Shown: positions 45,607 to 55,331, numbered from the stretch's first letter. The stretch: DNA of 64,000 nucleotides from Thermocrispum agreste DSM 44070 (GCF_000427905.1 NZ_ATYX01000005.1:1-64000), one strand, 5' to 3'. Notes: generated from the letters alone by a model not told the origin. Translations and numbers: made by a program.

Positions 45607-46401
45607 TCACGAATCGGTGCGATTCGCCAGCACGTGTTCCCGGACGAGCCGGGCGACGGGTTCCTTGAACTCCGAACTCAGGCCGTGCCGCGCGTCGGGC
45701 AGGCAGACGAAGGTGGCGTTGGGGATTCGTTCCGCGATGAACCGTCCGTCCTCGGGCCTGACCAGCGGGTCGTCGGCACCGTAGATGAGCAGCGTCGGCG
45801 CCTTGATGGTCCGTAGCTCCTCGTCCAGGTCGTGCGCCCGCAGCGACTGGATCCGGTACGAATCGGGGTCGCTGACCTGCCCGGCCATCATCGTGCGCAA
45901 CCGCTCCAGCTGCGCCGGGTCGGACTGGCCGGCGGGGCTGAGGATGGCCTGGACCATGATGTCGAAGCGCTCCTCGGGCGGACGGGCCAGAGCGGCCTTG
46001 GTGAACTCGTTGACGTTCCGGAAGCTCGCGGGGGCCGCTCCGCAGATCAGGCTCTGCACGCGGTCGGGGTGGCGGATCGCGACGTGCAGCGACACCGCAC
46101 CACCGAATGAGAACCCCATGATGTGGGCTCGCTCTATCCCAAGGGCGTCCAGCAGGGCCACGCTGTCGTCGGCGATGTCGCCGATTTCGTAGGGCTCGGT
46201 GCAGCGGAAGCTGTCGCCCACGTCCCGCTGGTCGTACGAGATGGCGCGAATGCCCTCGCCGAGCAGCGGGGCCAAGCCGGCGTACTGGCCACGATGGGAC
46301 TCCCCGCCGTGATGCATCAGCAGGACCTCGCCCGAGCCGAGCTCGTGGTAGGCGATCGGCCCGTTTGCGGTCTCCGCCACCTTGACGGTGCTGAAGCTCA
46401 T
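45607..46401 (-). CDS. Alpha/beta hydrolase
   Basis: A 264-residue single-domain hydrolase. The oxyanion segment is LMHHGGESHRGQY, the nucleophile Ser is in IMGFSFGGAVSLHVA, the acid Asp in LLIYGADDPLVRPEDG and the His in LPDARHGLSSEF. ATG 46401 is preceded by GGAGAAGG. It lies 34 bases upstream of the FAD monooxygenase gene and its 5' region carries the GGATGCAATAC element. It may cleave an ester, lactone or C-C bond in the pathway served by the monooxygenase. Confidence 0.9.
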   Translation of the reverse strand: MSFSTVKVAETANGPIAYHELGSGEVLLMHHGGESHRGQYAGLAPLLGEGIRAISYDQRDVGDSFRCTEPYEIGDIADDSVALLDALGIERAHIMGFSFGGAVSLHVAIRHPDRVQSLICGAAPASFRNVNEFTKAALARPPEERFDIMVQAILSPAGQSDPAQLERLRTMMAGQVSDPDSYRIQSLRAHDLDEELRTIKAPTLLIYGADDPLVRPEDGRFIAERIPNATFVCLPDARHGLSSEFKEPVARLVREHVLANRTDS

Positions 46402-46445
46402 CGCGTCGACCTTCTCCTTCCGGACGAATGAATCCAGTTTATCAC

Positions 46446-46456
46446 GTATTGCATCC
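46446..46456 (-). promoter_or_regulatory. Shared regulatory element GGATGCAATAC upstream of the hydrolase operon
   Basis: The 11-base sequence on the minus strand lies 45 bases before the hydrolase ATG. The identical 11 bases occur in front of ggt at 53702-53712 on the other strand. Proposed binding site of the local GntR/FCD regulator. Confidence 0.45.
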
Positions 46457-46511
46457 CATATTGGTGAAGTGATGCCGTCTTGCCGGTCGTGGCACGGTGT
46501 CCGCCCAGGCG

Positions 46512-48323
46512 CTACTGCTCGACGCGCGGAATCGAGGCGATCAGCCGCTTGGTGTAGTCGTGCTGGGGCCGGTCGAGGACGTCCGGTGTCGGGCCGGACT
46601 CGACCACCTTGCCGTGGTTGAGCACGTACACTCGGTCGGTGATCTGCCGGACGACGGCGAGGTCGTGGGTGATGAACACGTAGGTCAGCCCGAGGTCGGC
46701 CTGTAGCTCGCGAAGCAGGTTCAGGATGTGCGCCTGGACGGAGACGTCGAGGGCGGAGACGACCTCGTCGCACACCACGATGCGTGGGTTGCGGCTCAGT
46801 GCGCGAGCGATGGCCACCCGCTGGCGCTCCCCACCGGACAACTGCCCCGGCCAGCGGCGGGCATATCCGGCAGGCAGTCCGACCCGTTCCAGCAGCTCGG
46901 AGGTGGCCGTCTCGAGATCGTCCGCCCCGGCCAGGCGCAGGCCTTCACGGAGCGTGGATCCGATCGTCCTGGTGGGGTTCAGCGTCGACATCGGGTCCTG
47001 GAACGCCATCTGGACCAGCCCGCGCACCATCGCCCATTGCTGCCTGGACACCCGCTTCGCGGCCAGCTCCACGCCGCCCACCCGGACACTTCCCGCACTG
47101 GGCCGGGTCAGCCCGACCATCATGCGAGCCAGCGTCGTCTTGCCCGAGCCGGACTCCCCTACCAACCCGACGCTTTCCCCGGCGTACACGTCGACGTCGA
47201 CACCGTCGACCGCGACTTTGTCCTGGAAATTCTTGCGGACGCCACGCATCTTGACGAGGAGGTCGCCCGGCTGGACCGTCTCCGCACCGGCAGCGGGACG
47301 GCCGGTCATGTCGTCGGTGACCAGGGTGATCTCATCGGCACGATCGCACCGAACCCGATGGGTCCCGGACTCATCAGTGGTGCGCAGTGACACCGGCGAA
47401 CTGGTGCAGGCGGCTACCGCGTAGGGGCAGCGCGGGGCAAAACGGCACCCGTCCGGCCGGCTGCCGGGCGACGGGACGGAGCCGGGAATCGTCATCAGCC
47501 GCGGCACCCGATGATCCAGCGGCGGTTCGGCGGCCAGCAACGCCGCCGTGTACGGATGTCGCGGCCGGGCGCGGATGGCGTCCGTCTGCCCCGCTTCCAC
47601 GATCTGTCCCGCATACATCACGTAGACGCGGTCGCAGGTGGCAAACGCGACACGGAGATCATGGGTGATCAGGATCAGACCCAGCTCGTGGGTCCTGCGC
47701 AGCCGGTCGAGCAGCTTCAGTACTTCCTGCTGTGTGGTGACATCCAGGGCGGTGGTGGGCTCGTCGGCGATCAGCACCCGCGGGTTCTCCGCGATCGCGG
47801 CGGCGATCCCCACCCGCTGCCGCATCCCGCCGGACAGCTGAAACGGGTACTTGTCGACCACGGCCGGATCGGTGATGCCGACCTCGTTCAGCCTGGCCAC
47901 GGCCTCGGCTCGCCGCTCCGCCCTGGACAGCTTGCGCCCGTCTGCGCCCCGCAGTGCCGCGGTGACCTGGTCACCGACCTTCATCACCGGATTCAGCATG
48001 GTGAACGGGTCCTGCATGATGAAGGCGATCTCGTTGCCCCGCAACCGTCGCCGCGCCGCCTCGCTGAGCCGCAAGAACGACGTGCCGGCGACCTTCACGT
48101 CGCCCTCGCTGGTCAGCTCGGGCGGCAACAGGCCAAGAAGCGCGCGGGCGGTGACGGACTTGCCGCTACCGGACTCGCCGACGATCGCAATCGACTCCCC
48201 GGGTGCGACTCGCAGGCTGATCGACTCCACGATCGGCCTGCGGGCCCGGCCCTGCTCGAGCCAGACGCTGAGTGAGTCCGTGGCCAGACCGGCCTGCCGG
48301 CCGGCGGCGATGGTCGGGTTCAT
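46512..48323 (-). CDS. Fused oligopeptide/dipeptide ABC importer ATPase (DppD-DppF type)
   Basis: A 603-residue protein with two complete nucleotide-binding domains. Domain 1 (about 12-270): Walker A GESGSGKS at 49-56, signature LSGGMRQRVGIA and Walker B LIADEPTTALD. A Cys-rich C-terminal segment typical of OppD/DppD proteins follows (CRFAPRCPYAVAAC). Domain 2 (about 350-600): GESGSGKTTLARMMVGL, LSGGERQRVAIARAL and VVCDEVVSALDVS, where Glu is normal but the usual Pro after it is replaced by Val. In most bacteria these are two proteins. ATG 48323 overlaps the permease stop (ATGA). Confidence 0.93.
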   Translation of the reverse strand: MNPTIAAGRQAGLATDSLSVWLEQGRARRPIVESISLRVAPGESIAIVGESGSGKSVTARALLGLLPPELTSEGDVKVAGTSFLRLSEAARRRLRGNEIAFIMQDPFTMLNPVMKVGDQVTAALRGADGRKLSRAERRAEAVARLNEVGITDPAVVDKYPFQLSGGMRQRVGIAAAIAENPRVLIADEPTTALDVTTQQEVLKLLDRLRRTHELGLILITHDLRVAFATCDRVYVMYAGQIVEAGQTDAIRARPRHPYTAALLAAEPPLDHRVPRLMTIPGSVPSPGSRPDGCRFAPRCPYAVAACTSSPVSLRTTDESGTHRVRCDRADEITLVTDDMTGRPAAGAETVQPGDLLVKMRGVRKNFQDKVAVDGVDVDVYAGESVGLVGESGSGKTTLARMMVGLTRPSAGSVRVGGVELAAKRVSRQQWAMVRGLVQMAFQDPMSTLNPTRTIGSTLREGLRLAGADDLETATSELLERVGLPAGYARRWPGQLSGGERQRVAIARALSRNPRIVVCDEVVSALDVSVQAHILNLLRELQADLGLTYVFITHDLAVVRQITDRVYVLNHGKVVESGPTPDVLDRPQHDYTKRLIASIPRVEQ

Positions 48324-49192
48324 CGTTGTCTCCTCGCCTGGTCGTGCTTGCGCTGCAGGTATTCGCCGATCAGGTTGGTCGAGACGGCGAGCAGGACGAT
48401 CGCCACCGCGGGAACGACGGCGGGCCACACGTTGGTGAAGATCGTCGCCCGGTTGTCCGAGACCATCCGGCCCCAGTCGGGCGCCCCGGGCGGGGAGCCG
48501 AGGCCGAGAAACGACAGCGACGAGAACTCCACCACGCCGTAGGTGAAGACCAGGAAGAACGTGGCGACCATGTTCGGCACGATGGTCGGTACCAGGTGCG
48601 TCAGGACGACTCGCCATGTGGGCAGGCCGAGCGTGACCGCGGCCTCCATGTACGGCAGATGCGCGCGCTCCATGACGGCGGCGCGCAGGTTGCGCACGTG
48701 CAGCGGAAGACCGAAGACGATCAGGACCGCCAACGTGATGCCGAATCCTCCACCGGTGACCCCGGCGACCACGATCGCCACCAGCAGGGCGGGCACCGAG
48801 TACAGCAGGTCCACCATTCGGCTGATCACGGCGTCGATGCGGCCACCGAAATAGCCCGCCGCAACGGCCAGCAGCGTGCCGACGACGGTGACGCCGACGG
48901 CCAGCAGGAGCGGGCCGAGCAGCGACGTCCGGGCTCCGGCGATGATCCGCGAGAACATGTCGCGGCCGAGCTGGTCGGTGCCGAGCAAGTGCTCGCCGCT
49001 CGGCCCTTGCAGGCTGGCGGCGGCGTCGATGGCGCCGGGGTCCACCGGAGCCAGGCCCGGGAAGATCGCGCAGGCCGCGACGGCGAGCAGGAAGAGCCCG
49101 GCCAGCGTGGTCAGGACCGGGATCCGCGGCACCGGGAGGCGGGCCGCGCGAGAACGGCTGGACGTGAGCGTGGAGTGTGGCACCGCGGTCAT
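48320..49192 (-). CDS. Oligopeptide/dipeptide ABC importer permease (DppC type)
   Basis: A 290-residue permease with six hydrophobic segments. GTDQLGRDMFSRIIAGARTSL is typical of DppC. The cytoplasmic EAA loop is YMEAAVTLGLPTWRVVLTHLVP. ATG 49192 overlaps the DppB stop. It forms the channel with DppB. Confidence 0.93.
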   Translation of the reverse strand: MTAVPHSTLTSSRSRAARLPVPRIPVLTTLAGLFLLAVAACAIFPGLAPVDPGAIDAAASLQGPSGEHLLGTDQLGRDMFSRIIAGARTSLLGPLLLAVGVTVVGTLLAVAAGYFGGRIDAVISRMVDLLYSVPALLVAIVVAGVTGGGFGITLAVLIVFGLPLHVRNLRAAVMERAHLPYMEAAVTLGLPTWRVVLTHLVPTIVPNMVATFFLVFTYGVVEFSSLSFLGLGSPPGAPDWGRMVSDNRATIFTNVWPAVVPAVAIVLLAVSTNLIGEYLQRKHDQARRQR

Positions 49193-50196
49193 CGTGCGGA
49201 CTCCAATCGAAGGCGAAGACGGGGATCGACCAGCATGCAGAGCAGGTCGACGACGAGATTGACCACCACGACGAGCGACGCCGCGCAGAGCGTCACGCCT
49301 TGGATGACGGGCATGTCCTGGTCGTGGATGGCTTCCACCATGAGGCTGCCGATGCCCGGCAGATTGAACACGCGCTCGACCAGGATCAACCCGGTGAACA
49401 GGCTGACCACGATGGTGCCGGACAGCGTTATCAGCTGGACACCCGCGTTCCGCAGCACGACGTTGCGCAGCGTCCACCAGCGTCCGAGGCCCCTGGCGCG
49501 GGCGAACAGCGCCTGGTCCTCGGCGAGAATCTGCCCGATCCGGACCCGGCTGATCCTGGTGGTGATGGCCAGCACGGCAATTGCCATGGTGGTCGCGGGC
49601 AGGACGAGGTGGGCGACGGTGTCGAGGCCCCCGTCGCCGATCCCCAGCGCCGGGAACCAGCCGAGCTCGATACCGAAGAACCACGCGACCACCGTGCCGA
49701 GGACGAACGCCGGAGTGCTTGCCGCGAGCGTCGTCATGCCCAGCGCGAACCGGTCGACACGGGACCCCGCCCGGTGGGCCGTGACGACTCCGATCGCCAC
49801 ACCGGCCACCAGCGCGATGACCCAGGTGAACACCAGCAGCGGCACCGTGACTGCAGCCGCCTCGCCGAGCAGGGCGGCCACGGGCCTGCGCTGGATCACC
49901 GACTCACCGAGCTCGCCTTGCAACAGCTGGCCGAGATACGTCCAGTACTGGTCGAGCAGCGGCCGGTCGAAGCCGTAGATCTGCCGGATGTTCGCCAGTT
50001 GTTCCTCGGTCGCCAGCTTGCCGGCGATGGCGTATTCCGGTCCGCCCGGAGCGGCATGGACGAACAGGAACACCACGAAACTCACCACGAGCATGACCAC
50101 GATCGATGCGGAGATCCGCAGCAGCACGTAGCGCAGCAAGCCTGCTGGGATGCCTGGGCGTTTGCGGGCGGCTACCGGGGCTTCGGCGGTGGTCAT
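49189..50196 (-). CDS. Oligopeptide/dipeptide ABC importer permease (DppB type)
   Basis: A 335-residue permease with six hydrophobic segments. LLRYVLLRISASIVVMLVVS and the PGGP motif (HAAPGGPEYA) are usual in DppB, and the EAA-like loop is FARARGLGRWWTLRNVVLRNA. ATG 50196 overlaps the stop of the substrate-binding protein (ATGA). Confidence 0.93.
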   Translation of the reverse strand: MTTAEAPVAARKRPGIPAGLLRYVLLRISASIVVMLVVSFVVFLFVHAAPGGPEYAIAGKLATEEQLANIRQIYGFDRPLLDQYWTYLGQLLQGELGESVIQRRPVAALLGEAAAVTVPLLVFTWVIALVAGVAIGVVTAHRAGSRVDRFALGMTTLAASTPAFVLGTVVAWFFGIELGWFPALGIGDGGLDTVAHLVLPATTMAIAVLAITTRISRVRIGQILAEDQALFARARGLGRWWTLRNVVLRNAGVQLITLSGTIVVSLFTGLILVERVFNLPGIGSLMVEAIHDQDMPVIQGVTLCAASLVVVVNLVVDLLCMLVDPRLRLRLESAR

Positions 50197-51785
50197 CGGT
50201 TCACCCCCACCAGCAGATCCCAGCGCTGCATCCACCAGTAGTTGGTGAATCCGTTGATCGTCATTGGCTTCTTCAGGCCGAACGTCATGTCGGGAATCGC
50301 CAGCGGCAGCGACGCGCCCACGGCGTGGTAAGCCGCCAGCCCGGACAGGAGCGCTTCCCCACGCTTCGGGTCGCCGACCGGGATGGCGTGGCTGCGGGCC
50401 ACCGCCGCATCGGCGGCCGGGGTGTTCTGACGTGTCAGGTTGAGGTGCGACTTCGCCGGGACGAAGTAGTCCATCGGCATGACCGGGTCGGGCGCGTTGC
50501 TGGAGAACTGGAACAGCAGGAGGCCTTCGTGCTTGCCGCGCAGGATGACGTCGACGTAGTCGTCACCCTTCTGCTCGAGCCGGACGTCGATTCCTACCCG
50601 TTTGAGATCCTGCGCCAGCGCTTGCGCCACAAGACTGGCGTCCGCGTCGGCGGACTCGACAGGGAGCGTCACACTGAACCCATTCGGCTTCCCGGCCTTG
50701 CGCAGCAGTCGTTTCGCCAGGTCGGGATCGAACGCGTTCGCCTTGTCGAACTTGCCAAGGGTGTTCTCGATCGCTTGCTTGCTCGCGACGCGTTCGAGCG
50801 TGGACACCGACACCAGGGTGCGGGCCACCTGCCCGTTGCCTGCCAGCGCGGAGTCGACCAGGCCTTGACGGTTGATGGCGTGCCGGACTGCGGCGCGCAC
50901 GTCCGGATCGTCGAACGGCGGCTTCGTCACGTCCATCATCAGCATGATCAGTGACGTGCCGTCGATCGTGGTGAACGTGAAGTCCTCGACGGTCCGCACC
51001 GCTTTGATCTGGCCGGTGGGGATTTCGAAGATCGCGTTGGCCTCTCCGGAGTGCAGCGCCAGCAGCCGTGCCGAATCGTCCGACACGATGGTGAAGGTGA
51101 TCGACGAGAACGCCGCCTCGTCACCCCAGTAGTGCGGGTTGCGCCCGATCGTCATCGTCTTGTTGGGCTCGAACTTGATCAGCTGGTACGGACCGGTGCC
51201 CAGCTGCCCCACGTCCGGGGTGCCCACTTTGTCCCCGTGCTTGTCGTAGAACGCTTTGCTGACGATGCCGGTCCGGGCGACCGTGTAGAGAAACAGCGAG
51301 TGGGGCCTCGCGAGCTCGACGGTGAGGGTGTTGCCGGAGACGGCGACCGACTTGATGGTTTTCATGACGATGTGCGTGGTGCTCATGTGGTCGTCGCGCA
51401 TCGCCTGCTGGAACGTGAACTTCACGTCCTCGGCGGTCAGCTCGCTCCCGTCGCTGAATCGCACGCCGTCGCGCAGGGTGAAGACGAACTTGGTGGGCGT
51501 GACCTGTTCGAACGACTCGGCCACGTTCGGCTGGAAGCCTTCCCCGTCGTAGCGGATCAAGGGTTCGTTGACCAGCAGGAGCACGCCTTGCGTGGACACC
51601 CCGCCCTGCCATTGGCCGAACACCGGCTGCATCGCCTCGACCAGAACATGCAGCTCATCGGGCCGACCGGAGGAATCCGCGCCGCTGGACACCCCGCAGG
51701 CGGCCAAGCCGGCGAAGACGGTCAGCGCGGCAAGAGCCGCAGATAATCGTCGGCGCACGCGCCGTAAGCTCCCGTGCGGTTTCAT
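50193..51785 (-). CDS. Oligopeptide/dipeptide-binding lipoprotein (SBP family 5)
   Basis: A 530-residue exported lipoprotein with a basic signal region and lipobox LAAC (Cys30). The family 5 fold follows: FQPNVAESFEQVTPTKFVFTLRDGVRFSDG, LTAEDVKFTFQQAM, GTGPYQLIKFEPNKTM, then DPDVRAAVRHAINRQGLVD. These proteins bind peptides, nickel or glutathione-like ligands. The gamma-glutamyltransferase gene directly upstream suggests gamma-glutamyl or glutathione-type substrates. The downstream genes encode the rest of the importer. Confidence 0.92.
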   Translation of the reverse strand: MKPHGSLRRVRRRLSAALAALTVFAGLAACGVSSGADSSGRPDELHVLVEAMQPVFGQWQGGVSTQGVLLLVNEPLIRYDGEGFQPNVAESFEQVTPTKFVFTLRDGVRFSDGSELTAEDVKFTFQQAMRDDHMSTTHIVMKTIKSVAVSGNTLTVELARPHSLFLYTVARTGIVSKAFYDKHGDKVGTPDVGQLGTGPYQLIKFEPNKTMTIGRNPHYWGDEAAFSSITFTIVSDDSARLLALHSGEANAIFEIPTGQIKAVRTVEDFTFTTIDGTSLIMLMMDVTKPPFDDPDVRAAVRHAINRQGLVDSALAGNGQVARTLVSVSTLERVASKQAIENTLGKFDKANAFDPDLAKRLLRKAGKPNGFSVTLPVESADADASLVAQALAQDLKRVGIDVRLEQKGDDYVDVILRGKHEGLLLFQFSSNAPDPVMPMDYFVPAKSHLNLTRQNTPAADAAVARSHAIPVGDPKRGEALLSGLAAYHAVGASLPLAIPDMTFGLKKPMTINGFTNYWWMQRWDLLVGVNR

Positions 51786-51871
51786 GGTGCTGCCTCCTCG
51801 TGCCGGGTGAGCGGTGAACTTCGTCAGACGTGCGGTACGAACTGGGGCTTTCGGCACCGGGACGGCGGGGG

Positions 51872-53674
51872 CTACCGCCCCACCGCGTATCCCTGTGCAC
51901 CACGCGGGTTGGCACCCGCGCGCATCTGGCCGGAGACCGGGTCCCGGTCGACGGCGGACAACCTGCCGAGGTTGCCGGGATTGGACACGGTGACGGCGTG
52001 TCCCCGGCGGCGCAGGCCTTCGATGACGTCCGCGCCGAGAGTCGCTTCCACGACCAGTCCGCCCGGGGTCCATTCCCGGGGCCAGAACGACTGTGCGACG
52101 GCGGTGGTGTGGAACATCGGCGACTCGATCGCCTGCTGCGGGCTGTAGCCGCCGACCAACGTGCGCAGCAGATACAGCAGTTGCCACTGGTCCTGCTGGT
52201 CTCCGCCGGGCGAGCCGAGCGCCGACACCGCGACGGAGCCGCGTTCCAGGATCGTCGGACTCAGCGTCGTCCTGGGCAGGCGGCCGGGACGGAGCGCGGA
52301 CGGGCTCGCCGGGTCGAGCCAGGTCATCTGCAGGCGGGTGCCCAGGCAGAAGCCGAGTTCGTCGATCGTGGGATTGGACTGCAGCCAACCGCCCGACGGG
52401 GTCGCGGACACGACATTGCCGTGCCGGTCGATCACATCGATGTGCACGGTGTCACCACGGGTTTCCCCGGTCGGGCGGACGGTCGGTTCGCCAATCGCGG
52501 ACGCATTGGTCACCGCGGCGTCCACCTCTGCTTTGGTGCGCAGCGGCGGGAAGTACGGGGAGGTGCCGGGAATTGTTCCCGGCCGCCATTCCGTCGACGC
52601 GCGAGACGTGATCAGCGCGGCACGCTGTTTGGCGTATTCCGGCGAAAGCAGGGTCCGCAAGACTCCGTGGTCGTCGCGAGCGTCCCCGTAGTAGGCATCG
52701 CGGTCGGCCATCGCGAGTTTGAGGGCCTCGGCGATGGTGTGCACGCCGCGCTCGGTCGACGGATCGAGGTCGGCATCGTCGAAATGGTCGAGGATGGCCA
52801 GCGTCTGGAGCAGAACCGGACCTTGTGACCAGAACCCCGCCTTGGCCACCGTGGTGCCCCGGAACGTCAGCCGTACCGGTTCCTCCAGTTTCACGGTGAA
52901 CTCGGCGAAGTCGTCGACCGACAGCACCCCCGCGTAGTCGTTGCCGTCAGCATGACGGTGCCGGGTCTGGGCCGCTTTCGCGGCGGCGGAGGCGACGAAT
53001 CCGGTCTTCCATTCGCGCAGCGCGGCCTCGATACGAGCTTCCCGGGTCGCGCCGGTGTCGGCGGCTGCAAGCAGGCGGCGCAACGTACGGGCGTACTGCG
53101 GGTTCTTGTGCAGTGTCCCCGGAGCGGGCGCCTGACCGTCGACCAGCCACAGCTTGGCGGACGTCGGCCAGTGGTCGCGGAAGAGATCGGCGACGGACGC
53201 GATGGTACTGGCCGCGTTCGGCAGCAGCGGATGCCCCACCTCGGCGTAGTGCAGGACGTACGACAGAACATCACGCAGCTCCCACGTGCCGAGTTCGCGC
53301 AAGATCACCAGCCAGGCCTCCACCGCGCCAGGTACGGCACTGGCGAGCGCTCCGGCTCCGGGGACGAACTCCAGCCCGAGCGACCGGTAGTGCGCGATGT
53401 CGGCGCCCTGCGGCGCGGGACCTTGCCCGTTGACCACCATGGTGTCTCCGCCGGCTGGAGTCACCAGCGCGACAAGGTCTCCGCCAGGCCCGTTCAGGTG
53501 CGGTTCCACGACGTGCATCACGAATCCTGCGGCAACGACGGCATCGAACGCGTTCCCGCCGCGTTCCAGCACGCTTTGCGCCACGGCGGAAGCGACCCAG
53601 TTGGTCGACGCGGCCATTCCGAACGATCCGGTCAGGGCTGGGCGGCTCAGGCGGTCAGGCGGAGCAGTGAACAT
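51872..53674 (-). CDS. Gamma-glutamyltransferase-family Ntn hydrolase without a signal peptide
   Basis: A 600-residue Ntn-type amidohydrolase. The self-processing Thr is T409 in ETRGDTVHIDVIDRHGN, cutting a large chain (1-408) from a small chain. The glutamate-binding and oxyanion segments are GSPGGDQQDQW. There is no N-terminal signal sequence or lipobox, so it should stay in the cytoplasm and act on gamma-glutamyl compounds or related amides after import by the adjacent ABC transporter. It heads the operon, about 86 bases upstream of the SBP gene. It could instead be a cephalosporin acylase-like or glutathione hydrolase variant. Confidence 0.9.
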   Translation of the reverse strand: MFTAPPDRLSRPALTGSFGMAASTNWVASAVAQSVLERGGNAFDAVVAAGFVMHVVEPHLNGPGGDLVALVTPAGGDTMVVNGQGPAPQGADIAHYRSLGLEFVPGAGALASAVPGAVEAWLVILRELGTWELRDVLSYVLHYAEVGHPLLPNAASTIASVADLFRDHWPTSAKLWLVDGQAPAPGTLHKNPQYARTLRRLLAAADTGATREARIEAALREWKTGFVASAAAKAAQTRHRHADGNDYAGVLSVDDFAEFTVKLEEPVRLTFRGTTVAKAGFWSQGPVLLQTLAILDHFDDADLDPSTERGVHTIAEALKLAMADRDAYYGDARDDHGVLRTLLSPEYAKQRAALITSRASTEWRPGTIPGTSPYFPPLRTKAEVDAAVTNASAIGEPTVRPTGETRGDTVHIDVIDRHGNVVSATPSGGWLQSNPTIDELGFCLGTRLQMTWLDPASPSALRPGRLPRTTLSPTILERGSVAVSALGSPGGDQQDQWQLLYLLRTLVGGYSPQQAIESPMFHTTAVAQSFWPREWTPGGLVVEATLGADVIEGLRRRGHAVTVSNPGNLGRLSAVDRDPVSGQMRAGANPRGAQGYAVGR

Positions 53675-53701
53675 GGCGGAAGTATGCAGTCTTCCTAAGT
53701 T

Positions 53702-53712
53702 GGATGCAATAC
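53702..53712. promoter_or_regulatory. Shared element GGATGCAATAC upstream of ggt
   Basis: The 11 bases are identical to those upstream of the hydrolase operon at 46446-46456, in inverted orientation relative to transcription. It lies 28 bases before the ggt ATG, in the promoter zone. Confidence 0.45.
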
Positions 53713-54350
53713 TAAACTGATCGGATCCGACTGATGTGAAGGTGCCTATGCTGCCTGTGCCTTACGTCCGTGGCTTGCCGCCGAAGGTGGAGCGGACCGC
53801 AACTGAGCCGACACGACGTGACGGTCAGTGTGAAAGCGGCCGGAACCAGCTCCCCCGGCCGGAGACTCGTTCGCGGCCAATGACAGTCGAAGGCGCGAGG
53901 ATGTTTCCGGAGCGGGCCGCAGATGAGGAGGCATCGTCCATGCGAGGCGCTGCAAGCCCGCGAGTCAGGCGTCTCCCACCGACGAACGCCGCGCCTCGTC
54001 CCGTTGACGCGCGAGCGCTCTACGGCCGAGCGACGAGTACGCATGTCCTTCTCCGGACACGACCACTCACCTCACGGGACAATGCAGCCTGGAGCGACGC
54101 TGTCCGTGGATGATCGGGTCCGCCGGGCGACCGCCCGCTACCCTCGCATCCTTCGAGAACTTTGCCGGTTTCGCCGAGCCTCCGGTGTTCCGGAGTCTCA
54201 GACGAGACGGTCCCCAGGTGCCACGTACGGCATGCCGTTGCTCGATGTCGTGCAGAGCGTCGCCTGTCAGGCAACTGACAATGCCGCCTGCCGTGGGTGC
54301 TGCCCGAGGCACGCCCCGGGTGAGACGGCCATGTACGCCCGGAGGGGTGT
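53713..54350. other. Intergenic region without a recognisable gene
   Basis: About 640 bases between ggt and the BASS gene. Open frames here are short, Arg-rich and domain-free on both strands, and no RNA gene or repeat array was seen. Confidence 0.45.
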
Positions 54351-55331
54351 TCAGCTCTCCGGCTCGGCGACGGGATTCTCGCGGTCTTCGTCGGACGTCG
54401 CAGGCACTCCCCCGCGACGCGACCAGTAGGAAGCGAGGATCGAACCGGAGACGTTGTGCCAGACGGAGAAGATCGCCGACGGCAGCGCGGCGACCGGGCT
54501 GAAGTGAGCAGTGGCCAGCGCGGCGGCGAGGCCGGAGTTCTGCATGCCGACCTCGATGCTGATGGCGCGCCTGGAGGGCACGCTGACCCGGCAGGCGGCC
54601 GCGATCCCGTAGCCGAGCAGCAGCCCCAGCCCGTTGTGCAGAACGACGGCGAGGATCACCAGCAGGCCCACCGACAGCAACGTCGCCGAGCTTCCGCCGA
54701 CCACGATCATCACCACGATCGTGATCCCGGTGACCGACACGAGCGGGAGCGCAGGCAGCATCCGGTCGACGAACGACGGGACGAGCGCCCGCAACAGCAG
54801 CCCGATCACGATCGGCACGATCACGATCTGCACGATCGACACGAACAGCCCGCCCGCGTCGACCGGCAGGAACTCGTCGGCCAACAGCAGGACGAGCAGC
54901 GGAGTCAGCAGCGGCGCGAGCAGCGTGGAGACGGTCGTCATCGCCACGGACAGGGCCGTGTCGCCGCGCGACAGGTACACCATCACGTTCGACGCGGTGC
55001 CGCCCGGAGCCGAACCGACCAGCACCATGCCCGCCGCCAGCTCGGGCGACAGGCCGAGCACCACGGCGAGCCCGTAGCCGATCAGCGGCATCACCACGTA
55101 TTGCGCGGCAACACCGAGCAACAGGGCCCACGGCCGCTTCGCGACGACCACGAAATCGCCGGCCCGCAGCGTCATGCCCATGCCGAGCATGATCACAGCG
55201 AGCAGCCAGGGAACGGCGGGAGCGCCCGCGGCGAACGTCTCCGGGGCCAGCAACGCCACTCCGCCCGCCACGACGACGATGAGCGCGAACCACCGGCCGA
55301 CCACCGCACTCACTCGCTCAAGGGTCTGCAT
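54351..55331 (-). CDS. Bile acid:sodium symporter (BASS) family transporter
   Basis: A 326-residue integral membrane protein with about ten hydrophobic segments. It has the family's VLVGSAPGGTASNVMVYLSRGDTALSVAMTTVSTLLAPLLTPL stretch with the crossing helices, and AISIEVGMQNSGLAAALATAHF with the Na+-site E...Q. BASS proteins import organic anions such as pantoate, pyruvate or bile acids with sodium. The C terminus is a short acidic tail. It diverges from the MEDS-sensor gene with a 296-base intergenic region. A link to the coenzyme M pathway to the right is possible but unproven. Confidence 0.9.
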   Translation of the reverse strand: MQTLERVSAVVGRWFALIVVVAGGVALLAPETFAAGAPAVPWLLAVIMLGMGMTLRAGDFVVVAKRPWALLLGVAAQYVVMPLIGYGLAVVLGLSPELAAGMVLVGSAPGGTASNVMVYLSRGDTALSVAMTTVSTLLAPLLTPLLVLLLADEFLPVDAGGLFVSIVQIVIVPIVIGLLLRALVPSFVDRMLPALPLVSVTGITIVVMIVVGGSSATLLSVGLLVILAVVLHNGLGLLLGYGIAAACRVSVPSRRAISIEVGMQNSGLAAALATAHFSPVAALPSAIFSVWHNVSGSILASYWSRRGGVPATSDEDRENPVAEPES

